A DNA stretch of 64,000 nucleotides from Faecalibacillus faecis (lineage in GTDB: Bacteria; Bacillota_I; Bacilli_A; Erysipelotrichales; Coprobacillaceae): positions 186,001-250,000 of the forward strand of contig NZ_PYLP01000002.1 of assembly GCF_003024675.1 (NCBI RefSeq). The letters are read 5' to 3'. The position numbers were made by a program, and so were the translations under genes. Below the pieces are notes generated by a model. It worked only from the letters and a program-made list of their open reading frames with translations, was not told where the DNA came from and searched no databases. The number at the start of each line of letters is the position of its first letter. Within the stretch, counting starts at the first letter, position 1. This document shows, one piece after another, positions 34,451 to 43,309 of this stretch.

Positions 34451-34768
34451 TTAATCTCCGATTAATTTTCTAGCCATTTCGAAAACAGCTTTACCATTCA
34501 TTGTACCATAATCTCTCATGTCAATGACTTCAACTGGGATAGGTCCTTTTTTACGACCAGCTGCTAATTTTTCAATAGCACCTTTTTGGAATCTAACTTG
34601 TGGGCCAAGTAAGATAACATCAACATCTTCTAATACTCTTGGTGCATCAGAAAATGGTAATGCAAAGATTTTTGCTTCATAACCTGCATCTTTAGCAGCA
34701 CCTTCCATTTTTGTTACTAATAAGCTAGTAGACATACCAGCTGAACAAACTAATAAAATTTGTTTCAT
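34451..34768 (-). CDS. PTS lactose/cellobiose-family EIIB protein (orphan copy 3)
   Basis: A 105-residue EIIB domain with phosphocysteine loop LVCSAGMSTSLLV, DVILLGPQVRFQKGAIE and VIDMRDYGTMNGKAVF. It is the promoter-proximal member of the pair at 34.1-34.8 kb. The promoter has a -35 overlapped by a cre-like sequence, so carbon catabolite control by CcpA is likely. The transported sugar cannot be told from an EIIB alone. Confidence 0.93.
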   Translation of the reverse strand: MKQILLVCSAGMSTSLLVTKMEGAAKDAGYEAKIFALPFSDAPRVLEDVDVILLGPQVRFQKGAIEKLAAGRKKGPIPVEVIDMRDYGTMNGKAVFEMARKLIGD

Positions 34769-34803
34769 TTTTTAACACTCCTTCTCATTTCTTAACTAAA
34801 CTT

Positions 34804-34840
34804 ATTTTACCAATTATAGAAATAAATGTAAACCCTTTCC
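34804..34840 (-). promoter_or_regulatory. Promoter with overlapping cre-like site before the EIIB pair
   Basis: On the - strand TTTACA, 17 bases and TAAAAT. The sequence GGAAAGGGTTTACA overlaps the -35 and agrees with 12 of 14 positions of a TGAAAGCGTTTACA-type catabolite-responsive element, so CcpA repression is plausible. Confidence 0.55.
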
Positions 34841-34923
34841 GCTTATTTTTTCTATTTCAGAAAATGGATTTTTTTATAAAAAAATGTATAATATATTTTA
34901 TATTGATATATTGGAGGTTTTTT

Positions 34924-35463
34924 ATGAGACTACTTGTTGTAAGTGATAGTCACGGATATGATGAAGAATTAGAATTTGTTTTAAAAAATATAACTTATGA
35001 TGCTGCAATTCATTGCGGAGATTGTCATTTTGATAAAAAAAGTTCTTTTTTAAAATTATTTGATGTTATTGTTCAAGGAAATCATGATGAAGATTTTTTA
35101 CCATTAGAAATGACTTTTAAAACACCTTTGGGTGAAATATTTATTTGTCATGGTCACACTTTTCATGTCTACAAAGGGTATGATGAACTATCAAGGTATA
35201 TCAACAAAAAAAATTTTTCAATATGTTTTCATGGACACACGCATGTTCCACATATTGAAAAATTTGAAAACATTCTCTTCGTTAATCCTGGAAGTATCAT
35301 GTTTAATCGGGGATTAAGTGAATGTGGAAGCTATGCAATTGTTGAAATCAACCATAAAATAGAAGTTACTTTTTATGATTCTAGAACATTAAAAAAAATA
35401 CCTCAATCTGTTATCGATAAAGATCAAGATATTTTAAATGAATTCAAATTATTTGCTAAATAA
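34924..35463 (+). CDS. YfcE/MJ0936-family metallophosphodiesterase
   Basis: A calcineurin-like phosphoesterase of 179 residues. Metal ligands are in SDSHG (residue 8-12), HCGDCH, VQGNHDE, CHGHT and FHGHTHVP. The ATG at 34924 follows TTGGAGG; upstream in-frame codons lie within promoter sequence (TATAAT near 34888). E. coli YfcE cleaves model phosphodiesters, and the cellular substrate is unknown. In many Firmicutes the gene follows rph and a nucleotide pyrophosphatase; here it is alone. Confidence 0.9.
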   Translation: MRLLVVSDSHGYDEELEFVLKNITYDAAIHCGDCHFDKKSSFLKLFDVIVQGNHDEDFLPLEMTFKTPLGEIFICHGHTFHVYKGYDELSRYINKKNFSICFHGHTHVPHIEKFENILFVNPGSIMFNRGLSECGSYAIVEINHKIEVTFYDSRTLKKIPQSVIDKDQDILNEFKLFAK

Positions 35464-35476
35464 TTTGAATTTTTTA
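35441..35476. terminator. Bidirectional terminator between convergent genes
   Basis: AATTCAAATTATTT, GCT and AAATAATTTGAATT form a 14-bp perfect stem followed by TTTTT. It serves the phosphodiesterase gene and the convergent XRE gene. Confidence 0.8.
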
Positions 35477-35812
35477 TTTATTTTTTTGACGTTCTTCATT
35501 TCTTTTTCTTTTATATTCAATAATAAACATTACTTCTTTCAAGTCGTCATCTGTAAGTTCAGTAAGTAGACGTGCGATATTGGCAATGTTGTAATAATCA
35601 TATTTCTTGCCACTAATTATTTCCTCGACACTTCTTCCATATAAATTAGAAAAAACTTTTAATTCACTAACTGTAATATCACGTTTACCATTTTCTATAT
35701 CTGAAATTGCTGAATGAGGAACATTAAGATGCATTGCTACATCTTTTTGTGTTAAGTGTTTAAAATTACGATATGAGCGTAAACGTTTCGCTAATTCAAT
35801 ATCTATTGCCAT
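35474..35812 (-). CDS. XRE-family transcriptional regulator
   Basis: A 112-residue DNA-binding protein. The helix-turn-helix spans about residues 9-62 with LTQKDVAMHLNVPHSAISDIENG; the C-terminal half is charged and helical and could be a dimerisation tail. The ATG at 35812 is used because GGTGA is 5 bases and GGAGG 13 bases upstream. No target is evident; it is the only regulator of its kind in the window and lies between a phosphodiesterase and the U32 gene. Confidence 0.85.
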   Translation of the reverse strand: MAIDIELAKRLRSYRNFKHLTQKDVAMHLNVPHSAISDIENGKRDITVSELKVFSNLYGRSVEEIISGKKYDYYNIANIARLLTELTDDDLKEVMFIIEYKRKRNEERQKNK

Positions 35813-35930
35813 ATAATCACCGATCCTCCTTACAAAAATTTTAGCATTTTCATGAATTACATTCAATTACAAATTAAAAATATAAAAAACTCTTTTTATT
35901 TCTAACAAATAGAAAATATCAAAAAAGTGA

Positions 35931-38234
35931 TTAATCTGAAAAATAACCTAAAAAAGTGTCATACTTTCTTTTTTCTATGCTTTTATTTCCTTGAATAATA
36001 GATTTAAAATCGACAATAATTCTTTCTATTTCATCATGAGATTCGTCAATAAAATTAAGTAGTAAATAATCTACGTTTAATGTTTGAATCTGATCAAAAT
36101 AAAAACGATGAGAATGAATAATGTAATTATTACAATAATTATCTGTTATAATTTTAAATTCTTTTGATTTACGATCAATCAATGAATAATGATGTTTTTT
36201 ACACATTTGACAATTTTTTACTTTCTTTGAAAAATGATAATCAGAAATAATACAATGTTTCATATTCATATTCTTGATTTGTGAATATCCCGTAAAGTAA
36301 ATTTCTTTATCAATACAATAGTCTTGAATATCTTTTTTTGAAAGTTCATAAGGAACAACAAAAGACTGATTAAATTCAATAGCTGTCAAATTGTTATTAA
36401 CATTCATATGATATCCTAAAACAATTTCTTTATCTTTTATTTGATGAAGTGCTCCAAAGTCATTTACTTGTATTTTATTACACAAATGATAGTAATCAGA
36501 ATTTAGAAATTCTTTAAATTGATTTTCATCATATAAAAATGGAACATAAGGCACATATTTGTCATTTTGGCCTTTATATTGATAAAATGGAACAAATACT
36601 TCTTTAACTTCACTTAAATCAATACCTTCTAATTGACAAAGATTATTTACTTGTAAAACAATTCCTTTTAAGGCATGTTTTTTTGATTGATATTTATGCA
36701 AATGAATATCTTTTCTTTCTCTTGTTTTATCAACAAGTGCTGTTTCCAATTTTGAAATTGCTTCACGTCTTAAGTTATTAAGTTCTTTAATTGGAAAAGT
36801 TCCATTTTCAGGGAAATGAATACGAATTATATCTAAAGTAAAAGTTGTATTTCCTAATTTAGATAATTGTTCTAAAATTCTTTCCTTTGATAACGGTGTT
36901 TTATAGGCTTCTTCGATGATTGCATCACTCTTAACAGTAACCTTCTCTTTTTTATAAGTTAAAGTTAGAGTAATTGGCGAATGAATCACACCATCTAGTG
37001 ACATTTGAACAGGAAGTTTAACATGTTCTTGTTTTAAAAATTGCTCTGTTTGACTAACAATCTTTGAATCAACAACTCTAAAAACATCTTGCATTTTTAA
37101 ACGTGTATCTAATTCAATTGCAACTAGATCACCCTTTTTACCATGATTTACAAGTTTTCCCTTTTTGTATAGTTTTGTAATACTTCTTGTAAAATCATCT
37201 TTAGGAAAATAAATACGATCTCCTTGATAAAGTTCTTCTTCTAATAAAATTTGAAGAAGTTTTTTCTTTGGAGAATATTCAACCATTTTGCCTATTTTAA
37301 CACCTTGGTTACCAGGTATTTTTTTAGCAAGTTCTAAAGAATTATTAAATAAAAATCCTTTAGTGAATCCTCTATTGAAAACCTTTTTCATATTTAATAT
37401 ATCTGTTTCAACAGATTTTTTTTGTTTTAAAAAATAAGTATCAATCGCTTTTCTATAAGCTTTTATAACTTCGCCAACATATTCTGGACGTTTCATACGC
37501 CCTTCTACTTTAAATGATTTTATACCTGCTTCAATAAGCTGATCAACATTTTCAATACTGCATAAATCTTTAGGAGATAAAAGATAACAATCATGTAAGG
37601 AAACAATTTTATTATCTTCTTTTAATTGATAAGGAAGTCGACAAGGTTGTCCACATTCTCCTTTATTCCCACTACGTTTTGCAATCATTGAAGACATTAA
37701 ACATTGTCCTGAATATGACATGCATAAAGCACCATGAACAAAAACTTCAATATCAATATCACAATTATGACAAATTTCAGAAATTTCTTTGATAGACATT
37801 TCCCTAGCTAAAACAACGCGATCAACCTGTTGTTCTTCAAAGTATTTAACCCCTTCTAGGTTTCGTACACTAGCTTGCGTAGACATATGTATTTCAATAT
37901 CAGGAAAATTATTTTTTATTAAATGAAATAGACCCATATCTTGAATAATTAAAGCATCTACGTTGATTTCATATAAGTACTGAATATAAGATATAATATC
38001 TTCAATTTGTTGATTTGTATAAAGTGTATTAACTGTAACATATAATTTCACATTTCTAAGATGACAATAATTTACTGCTTGTTTCAAAGCCTCATAGTCA
38101 AAATTATGTGCAAAAGCTCGTGCACCAAATTTTTGGCCACCTAAATAAATGGCATTGGCTCCATTTTGAACAGCCGCTTTTAAAGCATCAAAACTTCCTG
38201 CAGGAGCTAGTAATTCTATATCTTCTTTTTTCAT
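35931..38234 (-). CDS. U32 family peptidase / RlhA-like rRNA hydroxylation protein
   Basis: A 767-residue two-part protein. The N-terminal U32 barrel starts at LLAPAGSFDALKAAVQNGA. The cysteine cluster includes HGALCMSYSGQCLMSS and GECGQPCR. The C-terminal half matches the long RlhA/DUF3656-type versions. E. coli RlhA is required for hydroxylation of a 23S rRNA cytidine; a true peptidase role is doubtful. It is the last gene of the yqeH-mtnN operon, 11 bases after mtnN. Confidence 0.88.
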   Translation of the reverse strand: MKKEDIELLAPAGSFDALKAAVQNGANAIYLGGQKFGARAFAHNFDYEALKQAVNYCHLRNVKLYVTVNTLYTNQQIEDIISYIQYLYEINVDALIIQDMGLFHLIKNNFPDIEIHMSTQASVRNLEGVKYFEEQQVDRVVLAREMSIKEISEICHNCDIDIEVFVHGALCMSYSGQCLMSSMIAKRSGNKGECGQPCRLPYQLKEDNKIVSLHDCYLLSPKDLCSIENVDQLIEAGIKSFKVEGRMKRPEYVGEVIKAYRKAIDTYFLKQKKSVETDILNMKKVFNRGFTKGFLFNNSLELAKKIPGNQGVKIGKMVEYSPKKKLLQILLEEELYQGDRIYFPKDDFTRSITKLYKKGKLVNHGKKGDLVAIELDTRLKMQDVFRVVDSKIVSQTEQFLKQEHVKLPVQMSLDGVIHSPITLTLTYKKEKVTVKSDAIIEEAYKTPLSKERILEQLSKLGNTTFTLDIIRIHFPENGTFPIKELNNLRREAISKLETALVDKTRERKDIHLHKYQSKKHALKGIVLQVNNLCQLEGIDLSEVKEVFVPFYQYKGQNDKYVPYVPFLYDENQFKEFLNSDYYHLCNKIQVNDFGALHQIKDKEIVLGYHMNVNNNLTAIEFNQSFVVPYELSKKDIQDYCIDKEIYFTGYSQIKNMNMKHCIISDYHFSKKVKNCQMCKKHHYSLIDRKSKEFKIITDNYCNNYIIHSHRFYFDQIQTLNVDYLLLNFIDESHDEIERIIVDFKSIIQGNKSIEKRKYDTFLGYFSD

Positions 38235-38245
38235 AAAGAGTATCC

Positions 38246-38932
38246 TTAATCTTTAATAAGTTCAATACATAAACGTGCTGATTGCTCACTTGCTACTTTT
38301 AAATATTCGTCAAATTGAATAGACGAAGCCCCTTTACCAAAAACATCAGAAAGTGAGCGTGTAATGATAAATGGAATATTATATTTATAACATGTATGTC
38401 CTACAGATGCCGCTTCCATTTCACTACACAAAGCTTCTGGAAAATCATTCTTTATTTTAGACACCTGATTTTCTTGACTGATAAATTGATCTCCCGATAC
38501 AATAAGACCAACATTTTCTTGAATACCCATACCATCTAAAATTTGAGATGCCTTTTTTACAAGTCCTTTATCTGCAGAAATAAAACGAGGTAAATCTGGT
38601 AATTCACCTTGTGGTCTTGCAAAAGCAGATAAATCAACATCATGATAGGCTACCGCATTTGATACAACCACATCTCCAACATTTTGTTCTTGTTTTAATC
38701 CACCAGCAGAACCAATGTTAATAACATAATCAATGTCATAATTTGTAAGTAGAAGAGAAACGCAAATTGCTGAATTAACTTTACCAATTCCACCTTGTAA
38801 AATAACAACTTCTTTTCCTTCAATAATGCCTTCATAAAAAACAGTATCTAATAGTTTATTTTCTTTTGTTATTTCAGCTTTATTCAATAAAGCTGAAACT
38901 TCTTCTTGCATTGCACCAATTATTCCAATCAT
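38246..38932 (-). CDS. mtnN: 5'-methylthioadenosine/S-adenosylhomocysteine nucleosidase
   Basis: Cleaves adenine from MTA and SAH for methionine salvage and removal of SAM by-products. A 228-residue nucleoside phosphorylase-fold protein with IGIIGAMQEEV, INIGSAGGL, SGDQFI and the catalytic Asp in TRSLSD. It starts 3 bases after the yqeM stop, in an operon containing a SAM-dependent methyltransferase whose product it could clear. Confidence 0.95.
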   Translation of the reverse strand: MIGIIGAMQEEVSALLNKAEITKENKLLDTVFYEGIIEGKEVVILQGGIGKVNSAICVSLLLTNYDIDYVINIGSAGGLKQEQNVGDVVVSNAVAYHDVDLSAFARPQGELPDLPRFISADKGLVKKASQILDGMGIQENVGLIVSGDQFISQENQVSKIKNDFPEALCSEMEAASVGHTCYKYNIPFIITRSLSDVFGKGASSIQFDEYLKVASEQSARLCIELIKD

Positions 38933-38935
38933 AGT

Positions 38936-39649
38936 TTATCCTTTCTTACAAACAAAAATATTTCTTTCACATTCTTCATTATATACGTTAAAATCACTAT
39001 AAACTTCGATTTCTTTAAATCCTACTTTTTCAAGTAAATCACGATAAATTTCGATATCAAAGGTTTTTTGTGAATGTTCTTCATAAACACGTTCTTGATT
39101 AACTTTATCAATGATTTCTACACTATGTTTGACAGACCCTTTTTCTAAATGATCAACATGCCAATGAAAATAAAAATCTTCATCATCATTTTCTTCATCA
39201 TAATTAGCTAAAATTTTTTCCATTTTATACATTGAATCAACATCAAAGATAAATGTACCATCTTTTTTTAGGGCATCATATGTATTTTGGAAAACATTTT
39301 TAACATCTTTTAAATTTGTTACATAATTTAAAGAATCACATAAACATAAAATTAAATCAAGCTTTGTATCAACAACAAAATCACACATATCAACACGTGA
39401 AAGCATAACATCTACTTTAAAATCAATACACTTATATTTAGCAACCTCGAGCATATCTTTTGAAATATCTGTTGCACAAACATTTTTCCCTAAGTGTGCT
39501 AAACGAATTGCAATTTCTCCTGTTCCACAGCCAAGTTCTAAAACAGTTTGATATTTTTTTACATGTTTGTTGATAAACTGTATGTAATCATTATAAAACT
39601 CTTGATCCATCAAACTGTCATAGTAATAAGCAAAAGCTTCATAAGACAT
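38936..39649 (-). CDS. yqeM: SAM-dependent methyltransferase (YqeM family)
   Basis: A class I methyltransferase of 237 residues. Motif I is VLELGCGTGEIAI near residue 40, followed by the acidic ATDIS and LDLILCLCDSLNYV. Bacillus yqeM occupies the same place after rsfS (yqeL). Substrate unknown. The start codon overlaps the rsfS stop by one base. Confidence 0.88.
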   Translation of the reverse strand: MSYEAFAYYYDSLMDQEFYNDYIQFINKHVKKYQTVLELGCGTGEIAIRLAHLGKNVCATDISKDMLEVAKYKCIDFKVDVMLSRVDMCDFVVDTKLDLILCLCDSLNYVTNLKDVKNVFQNTYDALKKDGTFIFDVDSMYKMEKILANYDEENDDEDFYFHWHVDHLEKGSVKHSVEIIDKVNQERVYEEHSQKTFDIEIYRDLLEKVGFKEIEVYSDFNVYNEECERNIFVCKKG

Positions 39650-39990
39650 TATAAAATATCCTCAATCGAAATAACGGGTTTATCAGACCACAATTTTTCA
39701 ATCCCGTAATTTTTTCTTTCTTCAGTATCAAATAAATGAACAATAATATCTCCATAATCCATTAAAATCCATTTACTATTTTTTCTACCTTCGATATTTT
39801 TAACAAAATATCCTTCTTTATCACAAGCTTCTTCAATATGATCTTTTAAAGCTAATAATAATCTTTCATTACTTGCACTTGCAATAACAAAATAATCACA
39901 AATTGGACTATCAATTGACATATCAATAACAGTAATATCATTTGCAAGTTTCTCATCTAATACTTTAACAATAGTTTTTAATTTATTCAT
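39649..39990 (-). CDS. rsfS: Ribosomal silencing factor RsfS
   Basis: Binds L14 and prevents joining of ribosomal subunits when nutrients are low. A 113-residue protein of the DUF143 family with VIDMSIDSPICDYFVIASA, the tryptophan-containing WILMDYGDIIVHLF and a C-terminal RKNYGIEKLW. ATG at 39990 is used because AAAGGAGA lies just upstream; it overlaps the nadD-yqeK gene by 8 bases. Confidence 0.93.
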   Translation of the reverse strand: MNKLKTIVKVLDEKLANDITVIDMSIDSPICDYFVIASASNERLLLALKDHIEEACDKEGYFVKNIEGRKNSKWILMDYGDIIVHLFDTEERKNYGIEKLWSDKPVISIEDIL

Positions 39991-41080
39991 TACAATCTCC
40001 TTTACAATACTTTTGATATACATCAAAAAAACATTCATCAATATCTCTATTTTTTTCTTTAGAAAAATTATAAAAATTAACTAATTCACCTTTAAATCCT
40101 TCTAAAATATCTTCTTTACATAAAGCAATTTGTTTGGAAGAATCATATCCCCTTAAAGGATCTAATTTATCCGCACAATAAACACACATATCAAGTTTAG
40201 ACATTTCCATCGAAGCCGTTGTATGATTGGTAATTGCCTGCAAAATAGCTTCATCTTCAATATAAAAATCTTTCTTAGCTAAATAAGTAGAAAGCCATTG
40301 ATGATAAATTGGTCTTGGTTTTAAGACAAATTGAGGATAGTATTCCTTCATTAAATGCATTTCTTCATCACGATCCATTTCTTTAGCAATATCATGAAGC
40401 ATTCCAGCAATATATGCCTTTGTTCCATCTACCCCATTACAGTTTGCAAATTTTCTTGCAAGTTTAGCTACGGAACAGGTATGATCAAAACGCTTTTTAG
40501 ACATATATTTTCTTACAAAGTTTTCTAAATAGAGTCCATGTCGAAAAGCATACATAAGAACTTTTTTATCTACAACATTTCTTTTTCCTTTTTTCAAAGC
40601 GGTGCTCGATTCATCTGTTTCTTTTGTTTCAATGAATTTAAAATGATATGTATTTATATTTTCATTTATTTGATAGCCAACTCTACCGAAAGCAACGAGT
40701 TGTACTTCTTGAGAAATTTCTTGAGCACACTTCCATTTGTCAAATTGACTTGCTTGATCCATTCCCATAATAAAATAAAGTTCATCACTTGGATAAAGTT
40801 GTTTTAAAGTTTTAATTGTATCAATCGTATAATTTTTTTCATTTGTTGGATTATCAAGTTCAATACGAGATATTTCATATTGTTTGTTTCCTTCCATTGT
40901 CAAATGAATCATATCAATACGTTGTTTGTCATTAGCAACACAATCATCTTTCCAAGGGTTGTGCTTTGTTGGCATAATGAGCATCTTATCAAGATTTAAT
41001 TTAGAAATTGTTTCATTAATAATACGTTTGTGTCCTAAATGGAAAGGATCAAACGAACCACCAATAATTCCTATTTTCAT
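39983..41080 (-). CDS. nadD: Fused nicotinate-nucleotide adenylyltransferase and YqeK HD hydrolase
   Basis: Residues 1 to about 190 are NadD, which makes deamido-NAD from NaMN: GGSFDPFHLGHKRI holds the HxGH motif, and the ESSTALKKG stretch is the family's usual ISSTxIR region. From about residue 190 to 365 it is a YqeK-type HD domain with FDHTCSVAKLA, GMLHDIAKE and NHTTASMEMS; Bacillus YqeK is a separate protein that cleaves Ap4A-type dinucleotides. No stop or frameshift separates the two. The start overlaps the yhbY stop as ATGA. Confidence 0.93.
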   Translation of the reverse strand: MKIGIIGGSFDPFHLGHKRIINETISKLNLDKMLIMPTKHNPWKDDCVANDKQRIDMIHLTMEGNKQYEISRIELDNPTNEKNYTIDTIKTLKQLYPSDELYFIMGMDQASQFDKWKCAQEISQEVQLVAFGRVGYQINENINTYHFKFIETKETDESSTALKKGKRNVVDKKVLMYAFRHGLYLENFVRKYMSKKRFDHTCSVAKLARKFANCNGVDGTKAYIAGMLHDIAKEMDRDEEMHLMKEYYPQFVLKPRPIYHQWLSTYLAKKDFYIEDEAILQAITNHTTASMEMSKLDMCVYCADKLDPLRGYDSSKQIALCKEDILEGFKGELVNFYNFSKEKNRDIDECFFDVYQKYCKGDCNE

Positions 41081-41364
41081 GGTAAACGATAAATTTCCTT
41101 TTCACTTTCACGATATAAAATAATTGTGCGCCCTAAAATTTGGACAATTTCTGCATCAAGTTTTAAAGATAACTCACTAGCAATTTCATTTTTATCCTGT
41201 TGACAACTTTCTAAAATTTTTACCTTTATAAGTTCTCTTGATTCAAGTGCTTCATCAATTCCAATAATTTGTGTTTCATGAAGACCATCTTTTCCAATTT
41301 GGAAAATAGCATTTAAATGATGTGCTTCATGTCTTAAAAATCTTTTTTGTTTTCCTGTTAACAT
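41077..41364 (-). CDS. yhbY: CRM-domain RNA-binding protein YhbY/YqeI
   Basis: A 95-residue ribosome-assembly factor that binds pre-50S particles. The CRM fold is shown by LTGKQKRFLRHEAHHL, IGKDGL near residue 22 and the final VQILGRTIILYR. The ATG follows AAAGGAGATAAG. It sits between yqeH and nadD, as in Bacillus without aroE. Confidence 0.93.
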   Translation of the reverse strand: MLTGKQKRFLRHEAHHLNAIFQIGKDGLHETQIIGIDEALESRELIKVKILESCQQDKNEIASELSLKLDAEIVQILGRTIILYRESEKEIYRLP

Positions 41365-41376
41365 TTCTTATCTCCT

Positions 41377-42471
41377 TTATATTAATGCTTCTCTTATAAA
41401 GACACCAACATTTTCTGGTGTTTTTACTTCTATAATTGCATCAGGACAATTCATCGTTACAAAACCAAGCCCTGATATAACAATATCGACTTTTCCTTTT
41501 GGTAATTTAAATTGATATGTTTTAAAAGATTGAATATTTCTTTTTTCTTTTGGTTCCGGTTTTAATGTCATATGACGATTATATAATTCATCTGCTTTTT
41601 CTAATTTCGTACGATGAATTTGTAATCTTCGATGGAAATAACATACTAAAGATGTTCTTTCACCCGTTATAAAATCAAGACGAGCCAAACCACCAAAATA
41701 AAGAGTTTGTTGGCTATTTAACTGATAATTCACCGGTCTTAATTCACTTTGTGGTAAAATGTTTTGTAATTCTTTTTCATCAACAATATGAGCTATTTGA
41801 TGTCTATTAACAATTCCTGGACTATCATAAATAGAAGAATGTTCATCTAAGGGAATTTCAATTAAATCTAATGTTGTACCTGGAAACTCACTTGTTGTAA
41901 TTAAATTTTCGTTTTCATTACTATAAGCTTTTAATAAAGCGTTGATGAGTGATGATTTTCCAACATTTGTAGCACCTACAACATAAACATCTCGTCCTTT
42001 ACGATATTGATCAATCATCGCCATCAATTCATCTAAATGATAATTCTTCTTACCACTTGTAAGCAATACATCGACAGGTTTAATCCCTTCTAATTTAAGT
42101 TGTCTACGTAGCCAATGAATGATTTTTGTATCTTTGATTGATTTTGGAAGAATATCTCTTTTATTTCCAATCACTAACAAATCATTATAATTAACATGTC
42201 TTGCTAGTCCTTGAATTAAACTTCCATTATAATCAAATAAATCTACCATATAAACAACTAAACAATCTCGTTCACCTATTTTATTTAAAATTTCTAAAAA
42301 ATCATCATCTGTTAAATTTGTTTCTTGTAATTGATGATAATTCTTTAACTTAAAACATCTTTTACATAAAACTTCGTTTCTACTTAAAGCGTTTTTAGGG
42401 ACATACCCTACTTTTTTTTCATCATCACTTTGAATGATTGCTCCACAGCCATAGCATCTTAATTCTTCCAT
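41377..42471 (-). CDS. yqeH: Circularly permuted ribosome-assembly GTPase YqeH
   Basis: A 364-residue GTPase required for 30S assembly. An N-terminal zinc finger has CYGCG and CKRC. The GTPase motifs are permuted: G4 NKRD precedes G1 VGATNVGKSS (near residue 160), then the G3 DSPG. A C-terminal domain follows. ATG at 42471 is chosen because GAGAGG lies upstream and the zinc finger starts at once. It is the first gene of a seven-gene operon to the U32 gene. Confidence 0.95.
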   Translation of the reverse strand: MEELRCYGCGAIIQSDDEKKVGYVPKNALSRNEVLCKRCFKLKNYHQLQETNLTDDDFLEILNKIGERDCLVVYMVDLFDYNGSLIQGLARHVNYNDLLVIGNKRDILPKSIKDTKIIHWLRRQLKLEGIKPVDVLLTSGKKNYHLDELMAMIDQYRKGRDVYVVGATNVGKSSLINALLKAYSNENENLITTSEFPGTTLDLIEIPLDEHSSIYDSPGIVNRHQIAHIVDEKELQNILPQSELRPVNYQLNSQQTLYFGGLARLDFITGERTSLVCYFHRRLQIHRTKLEKADELYNRHMTLKPEPKEKRNIQSFKTYQFKLPKGKVDIVISGLGFVTMNCPDAIIEVKTPENVGVFIREALI

Positions 42472-42507
42472 AAAATACCTCTCTTTTTCACATAACAATT
42501 GTACCCT

Positions 42508-42536
42508 ATTATACTTGATTTTTAAAGAAAAGTTAA
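42508..42536 (-). promoter_or_regulatory. Sigma-A promoter of the yqeH operon
   Basis: On the - strand TTAACT, 17 bases and a perfect TATAAT, about 37 bases before the yqeH start. Confidence 0.55.
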
Positions 42537-42605
42537 GCAAAACAAACAATAAATTTATTTATCATTTTTTGTATTATTTTGCATTAAATATAGAGAGGTG
42601 ATTTT

Positions 42606-43298
42606 GTGTTTTCTTTACTTTTAGCACTCTTAAACAACGCCTATTTTATTTCCTATATAAAATCAAAAACTTTTGATTTACCCCTTAGCGCAAAAGAAGA
42701 ACGATTTTATTTAGAAAAGAAAGAACAAGGCGATAAAAACGCAAGAGATTTGCTTATTGAAAAAAATTTAAGGCTTGTTGCACATATTGCTAAAAAATAT
42801 AATAACAATAAAGATTTACAAGAAGATTTAATTTCAATTGGAACGATTGGCTTAATAAAAGCTATTGACAGCTATTCTCTTGATAAAAAAACAAAACTTG
42901 CTACTTATGCATCAAAATGTATTGAAAATGAAATACTTATGCATTTAAGAAAGAATAAAAAACTAAACTTAGAAGTTTCTTTAAATGAAGTGATTGGTGT
43001 AGACCGCGATGGCAGTGAAATCGTCTTAGAAGAATTAATTGATAACAAAGAAAAACCTATTATTGATCAAATTTATCAAAAAGATAATATCGATACCTTT
43101 TTAAATATTTTTCATATATTGACTCCAAAAGAACAAGATATTCTTTCTAAACGTTACGGCTTAAATAATTATGATAAAATGACGCAAAATGAGATTGCAA
43201 GAGAATATCATATCTCTAGATCCTATGTTTCTCGTATTGAAAAAAAAGCACTTATTAAATTATTAAAATGTTATATAAATAAAGAAAAAGACGATTAA
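42606..43298 (+). CDS. sigK: Sporulation sigma factor K (pro-sigma-K)
   Basis: A late mother-cell sigma factor of 230 residues. Region 2 shows IEKNLRLVAHIAKKY, EDLISIGTIGLIKAI and KLATYASKCIENEILMHLR; region 4 has ISRSYVSRIEKKAL. The N-terminus is hydrophobic (LLLALLNNAYFISY) before PLSAKEE, like the Bacillus pro-sequence that is cut off by SpoIVFB. Start: GTG at 42606 after GAGAGGTGA. The gene is not split by a skin element. sigE is the main alternative, but the N-terminus fits sigK better. The nearby spoIVB supports pro-sequence control. Confidence 0.88.
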   Translation: MFSLLLALLNNAYFISYIKSKTFDLPLSAKEERFYLEKKEQGDKNARDLLIEKNLRLVAHIAKKYNNNKDLQEDLISIGTIGLIKAIDSYSLDKKTKLATYASKCIENEILMHLRKNKKLNLEVSLNEVIGVDRDGSEIVLEELIDNKEKPIIDQIYQKDNIDTFLNIFHILTPKEQDILSKRYGLNNYDKMTQNEIAREYHISRSYVSRIEKKALIKLLKCYINKEKDD

Positions 43299-43309
43299 CG
43301 TCTTTTTCT
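43283..43309. terminator. Bidirectional terminator between sigK and parC
   Basis: AGAAAAAGACG, ATTAA and CGTCTTTTTCT form an 11-bp perfect stem between convergent genes; both arms carry A or T runs. Confidence 0.85.

Noticed and set aside
36000-36150. Terminator after the U32 gene
   Set aside because: The T run near 35920 is not preceded by a stem, so no terminator is called there.
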